A DNA stretch of 64,000 nucleotides, from positions 32,433,764 through 32,497,763 of the forward strand of contig OV121092.1 in NCBI GenBank assembly GCA_921293015.1. Direction: 5' to 3'. Within the stretch, counting starts at the first letter, position 1; the number at the start of each line of letters is the position of its first letter. This document shows, one piece after another, positions 38,740 through 48,955 of this stretch. The notes under the pieces were generated by a model that was not told the DNA's origin, made no database searches, and saw only the letters and a program-made list of their open reading frames with translations. Source of the stretch: Phorcus lineatus (lineage: Eukaryota > Mollusca > Gastropoda > Trochida > Trochidae). The translations under genes and the position numbers were made by a program.

Positions 38740-39288
38740 CATCCTGTCTCAGGGTAAGACTCTTCTTAACCTGAGTGTAAACCTCGGTATAATCTTCGCG
38801 CCTTGACCTATGATTCAACCAATCAAATACATATCGTGATGGTTTGCGATTAAAGTTCAGCCAAACAAAGAGAGACTCTCAAACTGTCGTTGGCTCTTCC
38901 GCTTCATGGCGACGTCCATAGATAAACAAACTGAAATCGAACGATTTTTAGCCGATCGATAATGTTGATAATGTCCGAGTACAATTTTGCGATTCTTTTT
39001 AGTTTATTGCAGCAAATCATACATAATTTCCCATTAAATGATATTCATAATTCATTAAAATATTTGCAATAAACTTGAGATGCTTCAGTTTTGAGGGATC
39101 GGTTAGATTTTTGAAGGGATAAGCGCCGCCATATCAAATTGCCGACTCGCCTTTCAAGTGCTGTTATCGGTTGACTATTTTTAGAGAGTTCGTAGGTCAT
39201 AGGGCACGGCGGTGAGTTTAGACCGGGTTTTACATCCAGTGGAAGAAGAGTGGAGCGTCAGCCATAATTCTTATCCTGAGACAGGATG
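38740..39288. mobile_element. MITE family B, copy B2
   Basis: Intact 14-bp ends: CATCCTGTCTCAGG at the left and CCTGAGACAGGATG at the right. The interior matches B1 (TTCGCGCC, CAACCAATCAAAT, GGCGACGTCCATAGATAAAC, GCCATATCAAATTGCC) without the retroposon, so it is the empty-site reference for that insertion. The left arm has a deletion relative to the right. The flanks ATGAAATTT and TTAAAAGTT match at only 6 of 9, so a target duplication is not proven for this copy. Confidence 0.88.
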
Positions 39289-39377
39289 TTAAAAGTTGTG
39301 CTTTTTACCGTATTAAATTCTATGGAAGAACAAAATTCTCAGGTGTGTTATAAAAATCTTGATGACTTATAGCAACC

Positions 39378-39719
39378 CATCCTGCTACGTCAGCGTGATT
39401 GAATCCGCTGATCGAGCCCTTCCATATGTCCTGATATCCTTTAGGCCAAAAGCCTCGTATCGCTATTTATCTAACCAGCCAATGAGACGACTCGCATCCA
39501 GCAACATCGGCACAACTCGGATGGAGAATTTCCTTTAAGTTCAAAAGAGTAGCGTCAAGCTCCTTGGATAACGATATTGCATTGGCTTAAACAATAACAA
39601 GTGAGCACAGGCATAAACATCAAGCCGTGCCAGCCGTACGAGGGATTTAGCTCGAAAGAGACCAGGTTATATGGAAGGAGCTTGATCAGCGGATTCAATT
39701 ACACTGATGAAGCAGGATG
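39378..39719. mobile_element. MITE family A, copy A2
   Basis: It starts CATCCTGCTACGTCAGCGTG and ends CACTGATGAAGCAGGATG, with the same foldback interior as A1 (GGCCAAAAGCCTCGTATCGCT, AATGAGACGACTCGCATC, CCAGCCGTACGAGGGATTT). The flanks ATAGCAACC and ATATCAAGC match at 7 of 9. It ends about 310 bp before the start codon of RING copy 1, so it lies in that gene's upstream region. Confidence 0.88.
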
Positions 39720-39977
39720 ATATCAAGCATTTTGCAGTATATAACCGACCTGTTTCTAAGTAATGACACAATATGGTACCAAAGAAATAGCTGGAAACTT
39801 AATTGAATTCTTAAGAGTCTAAAGCACGATATTTGCCATTGTTTTAATCCTGAATTAAATGAGAAAATATGAACATAAAACAATATGTTTTATTGTAATT
39901 GCTACGTGTTCGAAGGTTCTAATAACAATGTACTTTCCATCAACTCAAACAAGGATTGGATATGTATGACTTATATT

Positions 39978-39986
39978 TATAAAAAG
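39978..39986 (+). promoter_or_regulatory. TATA box of RING copy 1
   Basis: TATAAAAAG lies 45 bases upstream of the ATG at 40031, placing a transcription start near 40008-40015 and giving a short leader. At the aligned place copies 2 and 3 have A-rich sequence without TATAAA. Inferred from sequence only. Confidence 0.55.
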
Positions 39987-40030
39987 ACACACAACATTTT
40001 AATCTGTTTTGCATCGTTATAATCGCCAGA

Positions 40031-42584
40031 ATGTCGACTTGCTCAATATGTCTACAAGTACCTGACAAGCCAACGATAGTCCTGCCCTGTCAGCATCAGT
40101 TTTGTCACCTGTGTATAACTCGATGGAATAGCACAAAAAATAGTTGCCCATGCTGTAGAAGAACTATGCGAAAGTTCAAGTCAGTTCGAAGAGGTAAGTC
40201 TTTATTCTTCATAAGCATGGCAACTCTTCATTGACAACTTTATTTGATAATATCGTAATAATATATAGATTATTTACCAGGAGTGAAGTGTATGTAAATT
40301 CAAACCAGGTAGGTGGAGTTTCGAGGGTGTAAAAACAAGACATAACAGGACCCCAAATAATTAAAGTGCCACGGAGTACATGTATGTTTCAAAATTATGT
40401 ACGTTGCTTAAGTAATAATCAATATAACATGTGTCCTTCGTTAAGTTCAAATCATGTCGAAAACATACATTTCATCACTTGTGACACTACCATAGCATTT
40501 TTGTTGTTTTGTATGCTGGTAATAAGTTTTTGAGTCATTAGGTCACGTCACTGTCCTGTTTTCGATCCAAAAAACAACTCGAACGTTTTTTAGATCAATG
40601 TACTGAACTGATAAGCATTAAAATGATAATTTTCAGAAACAACCAGTAGTTATTGACATAATAACATCATTTTAAAAGTTTGACTTTTTTTTACCCTAAC
40701 AACATTTTCTGTGCCCCTTTAAATAACAACCATTACCCCGATCTTGAAAACATAGTTGTGAACTACAGGATAGGGATGACGCCACGACCTTCCCCAATCA
40801 CCTTCATGACTGATCGTTATGCTTACATGATATACAACCGATTGAGCTATCGATCACCAATAAAGGAACTGTGTAACATACATGCTTTCAAATCAAAACT
40901 CTTTTCTTGTAAGAATGAGGGGAATATTTGTAATTTATTACCAGGGGCGTTTGTTGTACACCCCGTCAAGACAGGTCACGTGACAATCACAACAAGGTTT
41001 CCAGATTATCTTGACCTGACATGGAAAGGGGAACAGCTATAATTATGACCCTTACATTGAAAATTAATTTTTAAGGAATTTAACATGAGTTGACCGACCT
41101 CAGTGTGATTATATTGTTAACTTTGTTTTGATCATTAACTATATTTAAGAAAATCTGTGTTTCCCATTAAAAGTGATAGTTACAGCCTTATTTTGGATAT
41201 TTATGTCTCGTTTTATAAATGGTGGTTTTTTTTAAGATGCACAGGTTTTGGCTCTATGCCCTTTATTTTTTATGATTTGTTTTATACATTTCCCCTACTT
41301 TGACCGTCTCAATAAATATTGTATGAGTAATTGTAGACTATTGTAGAAAGTGGTGTTACAAAGATGACCAAGCTGAATGGTTGATCAAAACATTGATATC
41401 CTAGATTATTTTACGACCATGAAGACATAACCTCTGTAAGAATACTGAATCCAAAACAGATGTTTATGAAGGCAAATAATGACCACTAAAAGAAATAGGT
41501 TAAGTGTAATTTATTCAGAATAAACTTAAAGTTCAATGAAATGCTTGATTTCTAAATATCGTATATAACTTCATCTCCAGCTGGTACTTTTTAATATTTC
41601 AATATTAAACCTTTCATGACCCACGTCTATGTGTTTCTTAAATATGTTAATGTCTCCATCGAAAGAACAGCCACATTATAAAATCAAACCACTGATTTTT
41701 TGGATGAATACACATTTAACTTGATATTTGTTAGTCTCATTTCACATTAACCTATTTCTCCTTGATTTACCTTTTCAACTATTTTCTTGATTTCTCTTTT
41801 TACTTTTGGCCAGTCACTGAATTTTATACACATTTCAGTTTCAGATTTTCAAAATGCACCTACACAAATTAGACGTGTCCTTGCTGCAGTACTTGTGATA
41901 GTCTTATTATCCTGTCTTTCCTACCTGGCTGTGGAATTCCTTTCCACAAACCAACAAGAGAAACCAGAGACGGAATTGGCTTTATACACCAACAAAACAT
42001 CTTCACCTGGTCTACTGGATTACTTTCTGTACCCATTCACTTGTCTTCTTCGAGTTTGTTGTATCATGACAGACTTTCTGTTGACAACAGTGTACTTTAT
42101 AAATGTACCTTTCTACTACACAGGTTGGGTAATTTGGTGTTGTATACACTTCCATTTCTGGGTTTTTTACACACTTGTGACATATATATTCAGCCTGTTT
42201 GCATTCGTGTTTAATTGGTTATGGTATACAGCTGGTAGTTTATACAATTTTGTTGCAGTCTTTCCTATCAAGCAGCTTCTCCAGCCCTCGCTTGATTTTA
42301 TTTTTATTGTATGGTATGTGCTGTGGGAAAGTGTAACCGATGTAGTTTATGCTGTTTGCGGGCTGTTAGCTATACCGATATCACTGATAAAAAACACTAT
42401 TGTCTTCATTTTCTTCACACTTTGCATAATTATCTACAAACTTGTCACAAACGTGATCTCACTTGTGGTAGTCTTGGTGTTATCTGTCACTGATGTTGGA
42501 CTTGCTATATTACCCGTGGCCATGTTTTGTCTTCTGATGTTTGTTGCTGCTGTGTCAGTCCTCTATGTGGTCGACAGGCTCTAG
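40031..42584 (+). CDS. Membrane-anchored C3HC4 RING-finger protein (RING copy 1), two exons
   Basis: Exon 1 (40031-40193) encodes residues 1-54 and holds a RING domain: C4-x2-C7-x12-C20-x-H22-x2-C25-x2-C28-x10-C39-x2-C42, with W32 at the usual E2-contact position. It ends at a consensus donor, G|GTAAGT (40194). Exon 2 starts at 41845 after TTTCAG and runs to the stop at 42582-42584. The joined frame is exactly 903 nt, 300 residues. Exon 2 gives a membrane segment at about 66-87, an N-glycosylation motif NKT soon after it, then a long series of hydrophobic segments (five to seven more helices) to a C-terminus ending VVDRL. RING proteins of this type usually act as E3 ubiquitin ligases with the RING in the cytosol. 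The substrate is unknown and I do not recognise the membrane part. Further exons cannot be excluded. The 1.65-kb intron contains a 120-codon open frame (40680-41042), listed separately. Transcript data would be decisive. Confidence 0.82.
40680..41042 (+). other. Unrecognised 120-codon open frame in the intron of RING copy 1
   Basis: It starts at an ATG and ends at TAA 41040-41042. The predicted product is hydrophilic with scattered Cys and Tyr/Pro, has no signal peptide or membrane helix, and resembles no family I know. Base composition is somewhat richer in G+C than the surroundings. In DNA this AT-rich a frame of this length is expected about once per window by chance, and there is no good splice acceptor immediately upstream. 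It could be a chance frame, a relic of an inserted gene fragment, or an alternative exon. Confidence 0.25.
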
Positions 42585-42657
42585 TGAGAATTGCCTTTTT
42601 AGTGAAGGAACATATGACGATATCATTGCCTGTTTCTGATGAAGATAATGATTTAGA

Positions 42658-42663
42658 AATAAA
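42658..42663 (+). terminator. Poly(A) signal AATAAA of RING copy 1
   Basis: AATAAA lies 74 bases after the stop codon, followed by an A run and a T-rich stretch. It supports 42584 as the true end of the last exon. Confidence 0.6.
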
Positions 42664-42823
42664 AAAAATGTTATTTGTTTTTAACTTTGTATTTATCAAA
42701 ACCTGCAGCAAAATGTAGCAATCAAACAATCCAAACCTGCTATGAAACGATATTCAACTTTCATTTATGAATTTGATAATTATCAATTACTTCATGATTT
42801 ATAAACATAAGCTTCCATTTAGA

Positions 42824-43675
42824 TAGGTAAGTATGTGGAGGGGCATCGTTTGGAAAAAATGACCTAGAAACACCTGGTATGAAACTAGTGATTAAAAGGA
42901 AATTTGAATTATGAAATACTTAAAATTTATATGCTATCATGTTTGCTTGTGTTCTTGACAAAATCTTAAAGGCATGTCTGAACTTCGCCAAACATAAGAT
43001 TTTCTCCTAGACTTGATCTAATGCATCCTGCTAATCAGCGTATATGAATCCGCCCTCGCTCCTTCATAATACCCTGACCTCTTTCAAGCCAAAAGCCTCG
43101 TATCGCTAGCTATCTATATGAGCCAATGAGACGACTCGCATTTAGTTACAGTGGCACAACCCGGATGGAAAATCCGTTGAGATAAATATAGTAGCTTCAC
43201 GCTGCTTGCATAACGACATTTCATTGGCTGAAATAATAACAGGTGAACTATTTCACGAAAATCAAGCCGATCCAGCCGTATGAGGCTTTTGGCCGGAAAG
43301 AGATAAGGATATTAGGAATGAGCGACAGTGGATTCATATACGTTGATATGATCCGAATGATTTCCATGAAAAGGCGTTGGATTCAGACATAACAATCTGT
43401 CTAAATTCTTCACGTTGATGGTTATGACTGAACTGTATTTACATTCAGGCCGCAAGCAGCGGTATATGAGGATATACATTACACAATTATGCTAAAAATA
43501 CAATTTGGTTTAGAATACAATGAACAAAAATGTATTCGAAAGACACTGTACATAAGTCTGACAGTTCTGCCACTATACCAGTCATGTTGAATCTGTTCAT
43601 CAAAAGCCTTATTTAAGGTGGAATAGATGTCTTTTGGAATTGAACAGATATCATCAAGCATCGTGATGGCAAGTA
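42824..43675 (-). mobile_element. Remnant of the RNase H-bearing LINE, split by MITE A3
   Basis: Outside A3 (42824-43023 and 43360-43675) the sequence matches the 3' end of the full LINE at 49896-50480: AAAATGACCTA, ATTTATATGCTATCAT, CATAAGATTTTCTCC, then GGCGTTGGATT and GATGTCTTTTGGAATTGAACAG. The minus-strand translation at 43620-43661 keeps D-D-I-C-x-I-P-K-D-I-Y, found in the full element as well. It is truncated at its 5' side (right) and has lost internal sequence around 43450-43540. It is older than the full copy. Confidence 0.85.
43024..43359. mobile_element. MITE family A, copy A3, inside the LINE remnant
   Basis: It starts CATCCTGCTAATCAGCGTAT and ends in a mutated inverse (ATACGTTGATATGATCCGAATG). 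The interior matches A1 and A2 (AAAAGCCTCGTATCGCTA, AGCCAATGAGACGACTCGCAT). It is the most diverged copy at its right end. The flanks are GATCTAATG and ATTTCCATG. The intact LINE has ATCTCAATG once at this place (50098-50106), so both flanks derive from a duplicated 9-bp target. Confidence 0.85.
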
Positions 43676-43871
43676 GTTTCCTTAAGATTTTGGTTATCAG
43701 CCATTATGAATGCATCAGAGAGCAAACCAATAGGCTTGAGAAACTGAACCTCTTAACTCATTACTTATTTAAAAACCAATCAAAAGACCAAACTATCAAA
43801 AACTTTATCCAGATCCTGATTTTGGTTGAAGTGTACACTACTGTATTCATATTGTGCCGATGGCTATCAAT

Positions 43872-44215
43872 AGAGGATATTATATGAGTGTCCATGACAT
43901 ACTATGTTTACGCCACGAGTGCTTCATATTAGTATTTCCCGAGCGAGAGCGAGGAATATACTGATATTAAGGCACGAAAGTCGTAAACATAGTATGTCAT
44001 GGACACTCATATTATATTCTGTTTATTACCGAAGTCGAGAACTCAAAGAAACTAATCAAAATCAACATCCAAGCATAGCCATTTTGAACACAACGTCATA
44101 GGCGAACTGTGACGTCCAAGCAGTGTTCTTTACGTGACGTCACAATGAAAAAGCGATATGTTGCCCTAGGGCATCGTATGAAAAATATGAACCCGATATG
44201 ATTGCCCTCGTAGGT
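43872..44215 (+). mobile_element. Element C, copy C2 (uninterrupted)
   Basis: Two parts. First, a 125-bp hairpin (43885-44009) whose arms share TGAGTGTCCATGACATACTA and eight further bases perfectly, with an inner stem around CGAGCGAGAGCGAG. Second, a core between TTATTACC-GA-GTCGAG (near 44022) and its rough inverse CTCGTAGGTAATAA (44208-44221), holding TGACGTC and TGACGTCACAATG sites. It matches C1 in reverse orientation. No protein is encoded. The outer limits come from the C1 comparison; I found no convincing target duplication. Confidence 0.75.
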
Positions 44216-44221
44216 AATAAA

Positions 44222-46235
44222 TACGGATATTTTCTCAATTTCTTTCTTGTCTTATGTTTCTTTTACTGAGATCTGATAAATACCGTTCCCGTTATCAATA
44301 GCTATGACATTTTATCCTGTTCTTGATGGTGATAGAGTAAAAGAATGAATCATATTTCTCTGTCGCAGAGATTTAAAAAAATTCATTTCTTGCAACAAAA
44401 CTTGTCCGACTGAGAATTGTCGTAGAAATATACATTTGGACACATGGTTACAGATGTTATCCCCAAAACACGGTCTCAAGAATGAATAAAGACAAATCAA
44501 TTGAAATGCAACAGTTATCCTTTAAATGCAACTATCTAGAAAGGAAAACGAGAACACATTTGACTACCGAATCTTAATGAATATTCCCTCTTGGACCGAT
44601 CTGTCAATTTGAACGAGTTGTTCTTGAGACGATGCATTATGTTTACAAAAGAATGAAGAACAAGATTGAACAAGTTATTTTTAAAGATGCATACTGTTTG
44701 CAAGAAAGCGAAATGTACAGACTGATGGATATGGTAATGCTACAATGCCTTCGGGTCTGACAAGCTAAAATCATCTTGGATCAGTTGCTGGAGGCGACAT
44801 TTTCTTTGAGTAGTAGGGAATGTAAACTGTCCGCTGATGAACAAGGCAAAAGTAATCATACCTAACATAACCCCACTGTAATTTTGTCCATAATGGTAGT
44901 ATCATTAGTTGAGATGTTGAATCATTTAAGCTTTATAACGATAGCTATTTTATACCTCCACAACGCATGTGTAAGAAATTAACAAGAAAAAAAAGAAATA
45001 AATAATCTATTCACAACAGATAAAGTGACAAGAAAATGAAACAATTAGGGTCATGGATCATAAATGTTTTTAAAAAGGCGTCAATAGACCATCTGCTCAA
45101 AACATTCAATAGAAATAAAATATATGCATACGCTATATTTCAACGAATTTCAGAAAATGAATATGATTCTTTGACTTTCTGTGAACATTGAGAGCTCTTT
45201 GATTCCTTAAACTGATCTAGAGAATGCACATCTATTTGTTAATGATGACACATTCCTTCACAAAACATACTGATAAAAAAAAATTGTTTATTGTCAAAAC
45301 ACGTATGGAGAAAAAGTATATATGTAAACACACAATTTGAAAAAAATTCAAAATTAATCAAATTTGTTTTAAAATATTGTCTTAAATGAATACATTGTAT
45401 GTTTAACAGGTCTAAACAATAGTGATGATATGAATTGCTAAAAAGATTATTTTCATGTATTTTAGAGGAAGGTCATTTTAATCAAGGTTGGAATGAATGC
45501 GAGTTAAAAACATCTAGATTTTATCAAATTTATTTCATTTTGTAAAATATACACAATGAAAAAGGAAGCTCGGATAGTAGGACAGATCGCTATAAACCCC
45601 CATACTTTAAAAATCTAAATTACAAACTTGCAAGGTACAAAGCATGTTTCGACAATTTTTTAGTGTCCCTCGCCAATGCATGTGTTTTGACGTCACGACT
45701 CGTGAAAGATATTGTATGGACTTTGACAAATCACGCTCACTAATAGTAACCAATCCGATAAGTCTGTGCAACTGATTTATGTTGAGTCTAATCATGTTTA
45801 ATCAGTATTTCAGGCCACATGGCCCATGGTACAATTGTATGGTAAAATCAATACAACATTGTCACATGACCAAAATTGAACTAGGAAGATCGATCTTAAA
45901 CTAAATATTTTTGAAAGATAAATAGATGTTATTCGAAGTATATTTACATCATGTGTGTAAAATATATGCTGCATTGTTAATCTAGATGTACAATATTTGT
46001 TAATGGGCATAAAATACTCACTACGAAGAAAAGAATATCTATTTCATATAAAGAAAACAAGGTACTCATTTTCTACAGCATTTTTGTCACAATGCAAACA
46101 AATAAAGTCAATGTCATGAACATTAACATTTCTTACGTTGATGATTATGTTGAGTCACAACTTTGTAAAGAATAGCGGAAGAACACTTAGAGCACTAAAC
46201 TTGCAGCATATAACCCCGATTGGATATATAGAGAA
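44222..46235. other. No gene seen
   Basis: AT-rich. Short minus-strand frames at 45607-46010 are chance length. No tandem or inverted repeats noticed. Confidence 0.45.
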
Positions 46236-46244
46236 TACTAAAAG

Positions 46245-46565
46245 ACGTCCCGTTTAAAAACATATTTATTAAACGAGTGTGCGGTTCGGTATTTAACGAG
46301 CGAAAGCGAGTCAGATACCGATACCATTCACAAGTTTCATAAAAATGTTATTAAACGGGACTGAGTTTAGTATTTTATTTATTACTCGCTTAATCATATC
46401 AAAGAAAAAGCATGAAAATCGCCGAGAGTACCATTGTTGCCGCGCCGCTGACATTGTGACGTCATGCTTAACGATTGTGACGTCATGTGACGTCAATCAA
46501 CACGCGATGTTAATACACATGTGTAATAACACTGTAGATTTTAAACAGTATCTTCAACGGGCGAG
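46245..46565 (+). mobile_element. Element D (hairpin plus CRE-site core)
   Basis: It starts ACGTCCCGTTTAAAAAC and ends CTTCAACGGGCGAG, whose inverse shares CCCGTT. A hairpin occupies 46247-46361 (arms GTCCCGTTTAA and TTAAACGGGAC, inner stem CGGTAT/ATACCG around CGAGCGAAAGCGAG). A core follows, bounded by TTATTACTCGC (about 46378) and GCGAGTAATAA (46561-46571), with three TGACGTCA sites (46456-46496). The flanks TACTAAAAG (46236-46244) and TAATAAAAG (46566-46574) match at 8 of 9. The plan is that of element C with unrelated sequence. Two overlapping short frames here are by-products. Confidence 0.72.
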
Positions 46566-46774
46566 TAATAAAAGGTAGTTCATGAAATTACATATCAGAA
46601 CCTTTGATAAATCCATTCACATATTCTTACTAACTAAATGCTGTTGTAGCTATTAATATTCTTGAGATCATGGTTCTGTCGACCCTCGAACTTTATTTCT
46701 CTGCTCATCGAACCGCAAAACTATAGTTCTAAAAATAAAGAGTCTTTCGATACCAACAAGTGCGCGAACGGGTT

Positions 46775-46930
46775 TAGAGATATCGAAACGAAACGAGGCG
46801 TACGTGACGAGACATTGTTTCGTTTTGTCTTTCACAGATTTACACATTGTGGAGCCTGAGATTGAAACAGGTATTCCAATCTTTCCTATCATTTTGTTAT
46901 TTACTAATTTTATCATTAGAGCTCTTACTT
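46775..46930 (+). repeat. Repeat R, copy 3
   Basis: Matches 37350-37500 (ATATCGAAAC, TTTCGTTTTGT, CTGAGATTGAAACAGGTATTCC, ATCTTTCCTATCATTTTG). About 2.4 kb upstream of RING copy 2. Confidence 0.55.
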
Positions 46931-47197
46931 TTCCTAATGATTTGAACATTTAAGTATATCACCAACACCATTCGATCGTTTTGTCATAGTCTATCATCTG
47001 TATAGGTATGCTCCATTCGTCTCGACATTGTTTATTTTACGGATTTTGTAATCTTATTTTCAGTTTCATAGAGAAGGAATCAACCAATAAAATATATTGT
47101 CAGCTGTTTAAAACATAAATATTCAACAAACAATATCGACTATGATACAACATAACAACCAACCCATTCCTGCAAGCTGATCGAACCTGAAAGGGGC

Positions 47198-47214
47198 GGG
47201 GGGGGGGGGGGGGG
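47198..47214. repeat. Poly(G) run
   Basis: Seventeen G in a row, preceded by GGGGC. On the minus strand it yields spurious poly-proline frames. Confidence 0.95.
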
Positions 47215-48445
47215 AGCGAGTATTGGATGGGGGAGGCAGTGAACAAATACATTCATAAATTTCTGAATACAAGAATACATTTGAGGCACAGGAAATAAAA
47301 GTTGATATATATTTGAAATTATATAAATATTGATAATAATATCCCCTCCCCTTAACCAATAGACTATAGGACAGTTAAGGGCCATTTTGTTAACGTTCTT
47401 TCCCTCATAAACTTGCTCTATCCTATACAATTTCATCTGCAATATAAATCTTTAGTCACTTGTTAAAAAACTCGACTGTAAATCGATTGGACCTAGAGGA
47501 ATGCTCCGTTACATTGCCACACAGTTCCCTGTTTGAAATTGTATATCTGTTTATAACTTGATTGTAATCATATACTCGAATCAGATAATGACTTTTTTTT
47601 TTGTTGACTACTTATGTATCGAGTCACGTATTTTAGGCTTGAAGCTTTTATATATAATTATCTATTTGAATCCTGCCTATTTTATCGATATATTTTGAAC
47701 TTTCTGACTGAATCAAAATTGGCCAATGGGAGTCATTTCCGTGTGCTTTCGGCAGCTAAAATTAGCCCACCCACCTTGGCTAGACGTCGGGTTAACAGCG
47801 GCACCGTCGCACGTGTTTTACATCGACTCACTGCGTTATCGGGCTGATCAGTAAACTTGCAGTTGCATTTAAAATCCATCTCAATAAATATTACTGACCC
47901 TTCTTATCGTCGTATTTAAACAAAATATTTTAAGATATATGCCTATTTTGCTTATCTGAAAGGCGTCCTTTTCATTTTAACTTTAATTAATTAAATTAAA
48001 TATATTTTTTGCTTTCTGATCTTAGACAATTCAAACCAAAATGTTCTAGGTAATAATATATATTTTTCTGGCTCTGATAATACAGTTATGGCATAACCAA
48101 TGAATCAAAGGTTAGTGTAGTAAATTATGGAGTAGTTATAGATCAATTCAATTGATATAGACTGTCAACATCTTTATATAAAAAAATAGTTTTACCTTCT
48201 GAGTCTGCTTTTTGGCCGATAAATGAAGCAAAGAATATTTCTCTCTTTTTTGTAGCTCAGACAAATTGCCCCGAACTGAGTGTTTAAATGGTTGAGTGTT
48301 AAGGAATATCATTGTGAGATGTGGCTCACGCTAAATAATTCATGTAATTATCTTGAATCAGACAATTGATACTCTGATCTGTACCTTATAGTTGTTAACT
48401 TGCGTCTTCATAGAGAAGTGAACTCAGCTTAATAGTGTGTATGTT
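47215..48445. other. No gene seen
   Basis: Unrecognised AT-rich spacer between the poly(G) run and MITE G. Confidence 0.45.
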
Positions 48446-48457
48446 TTTAATAACAAT

Positions 48458-48899
48458 CATTCTCTCCCAACAGAGATAGCTCCATAAATTTCTATACAAC
48501 CTCTCTCTTAATTCGAAGGTTTCATATAGAACGCTGATTGGATGCAATCAAAGTTAGTTGTGCAATCAGCGCGACGCCGTTTCAAAAGTTATATTTCAAA
48601 TCGCCCAAGTTATTTCCGTAAGTAAGCTAAACTTTATTCGAATATGCACCTTGCACTTTGAGTCGTCTTTACAGAACACAAACGCCTCATTTTCCGAATG
48701 TTTCATTGCACAGGCCTGTGTGACATCAAATATGTTATTCATGCATTCTTTGTTCTCATTGGCTGAAATATAGCCAGGTAGTTTAAGCTGCAATATTGTC
48801 CCACTAGGGGAAAGTGCCGGAAGACCGAGAAACCTTCATATTAAGACAGAGGTTGTATGGAAATTTATGACGGCGCTACCTCTGTACTTGGAGAGTATG
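48458..48899. mobile_element. MITE family G
   Basis: Inverted ends CATTCTCTCC (48458) and GGAGAGTATG (to 48899) continue inward as CAGAGATAGC-TCC..ATAAATTT and AAATTTATGACGGCGCTACCTCTG, then TACAACCTCT and AGAGGTTGTA, for about 65 bases per arm. It is flanked on both sides by AATAACAAT (48449-48457 and 48900-48908), a perfect 9-bp target duplication. An inner small hairpin uses CGCTGATTG and CAATCAGCG. It is non-coding; the two short frames over it on opposite strands are by-products. Confidence 0.88.
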
Positions 48900-48955
48900 A
48901 ATAACAATATCTTTTATTGAAATGATATCCCATAGTATTAGCTAAAGCAAAATCT

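Noticed and set aside
43875..44233. GGATATTAT/GGATATTTT as a 9-bp target duplication of element C2
   Set aside because: The left 9-mer is also present next to C1, an independent insertion, so it belongs to the element and the match is probably chance.
47123..47442. Poly-proline frames on the minus strand
   Set aside because: Created by the poly(G) run at 47198-47214.
48471..48884. hAT-type ends CAGAG...CTCTG
   Set aside because: Flanking 8-mers do not match; the inverted arms continue outward to CATTCTCTCC, where a perfect 9-bp duplication is found.
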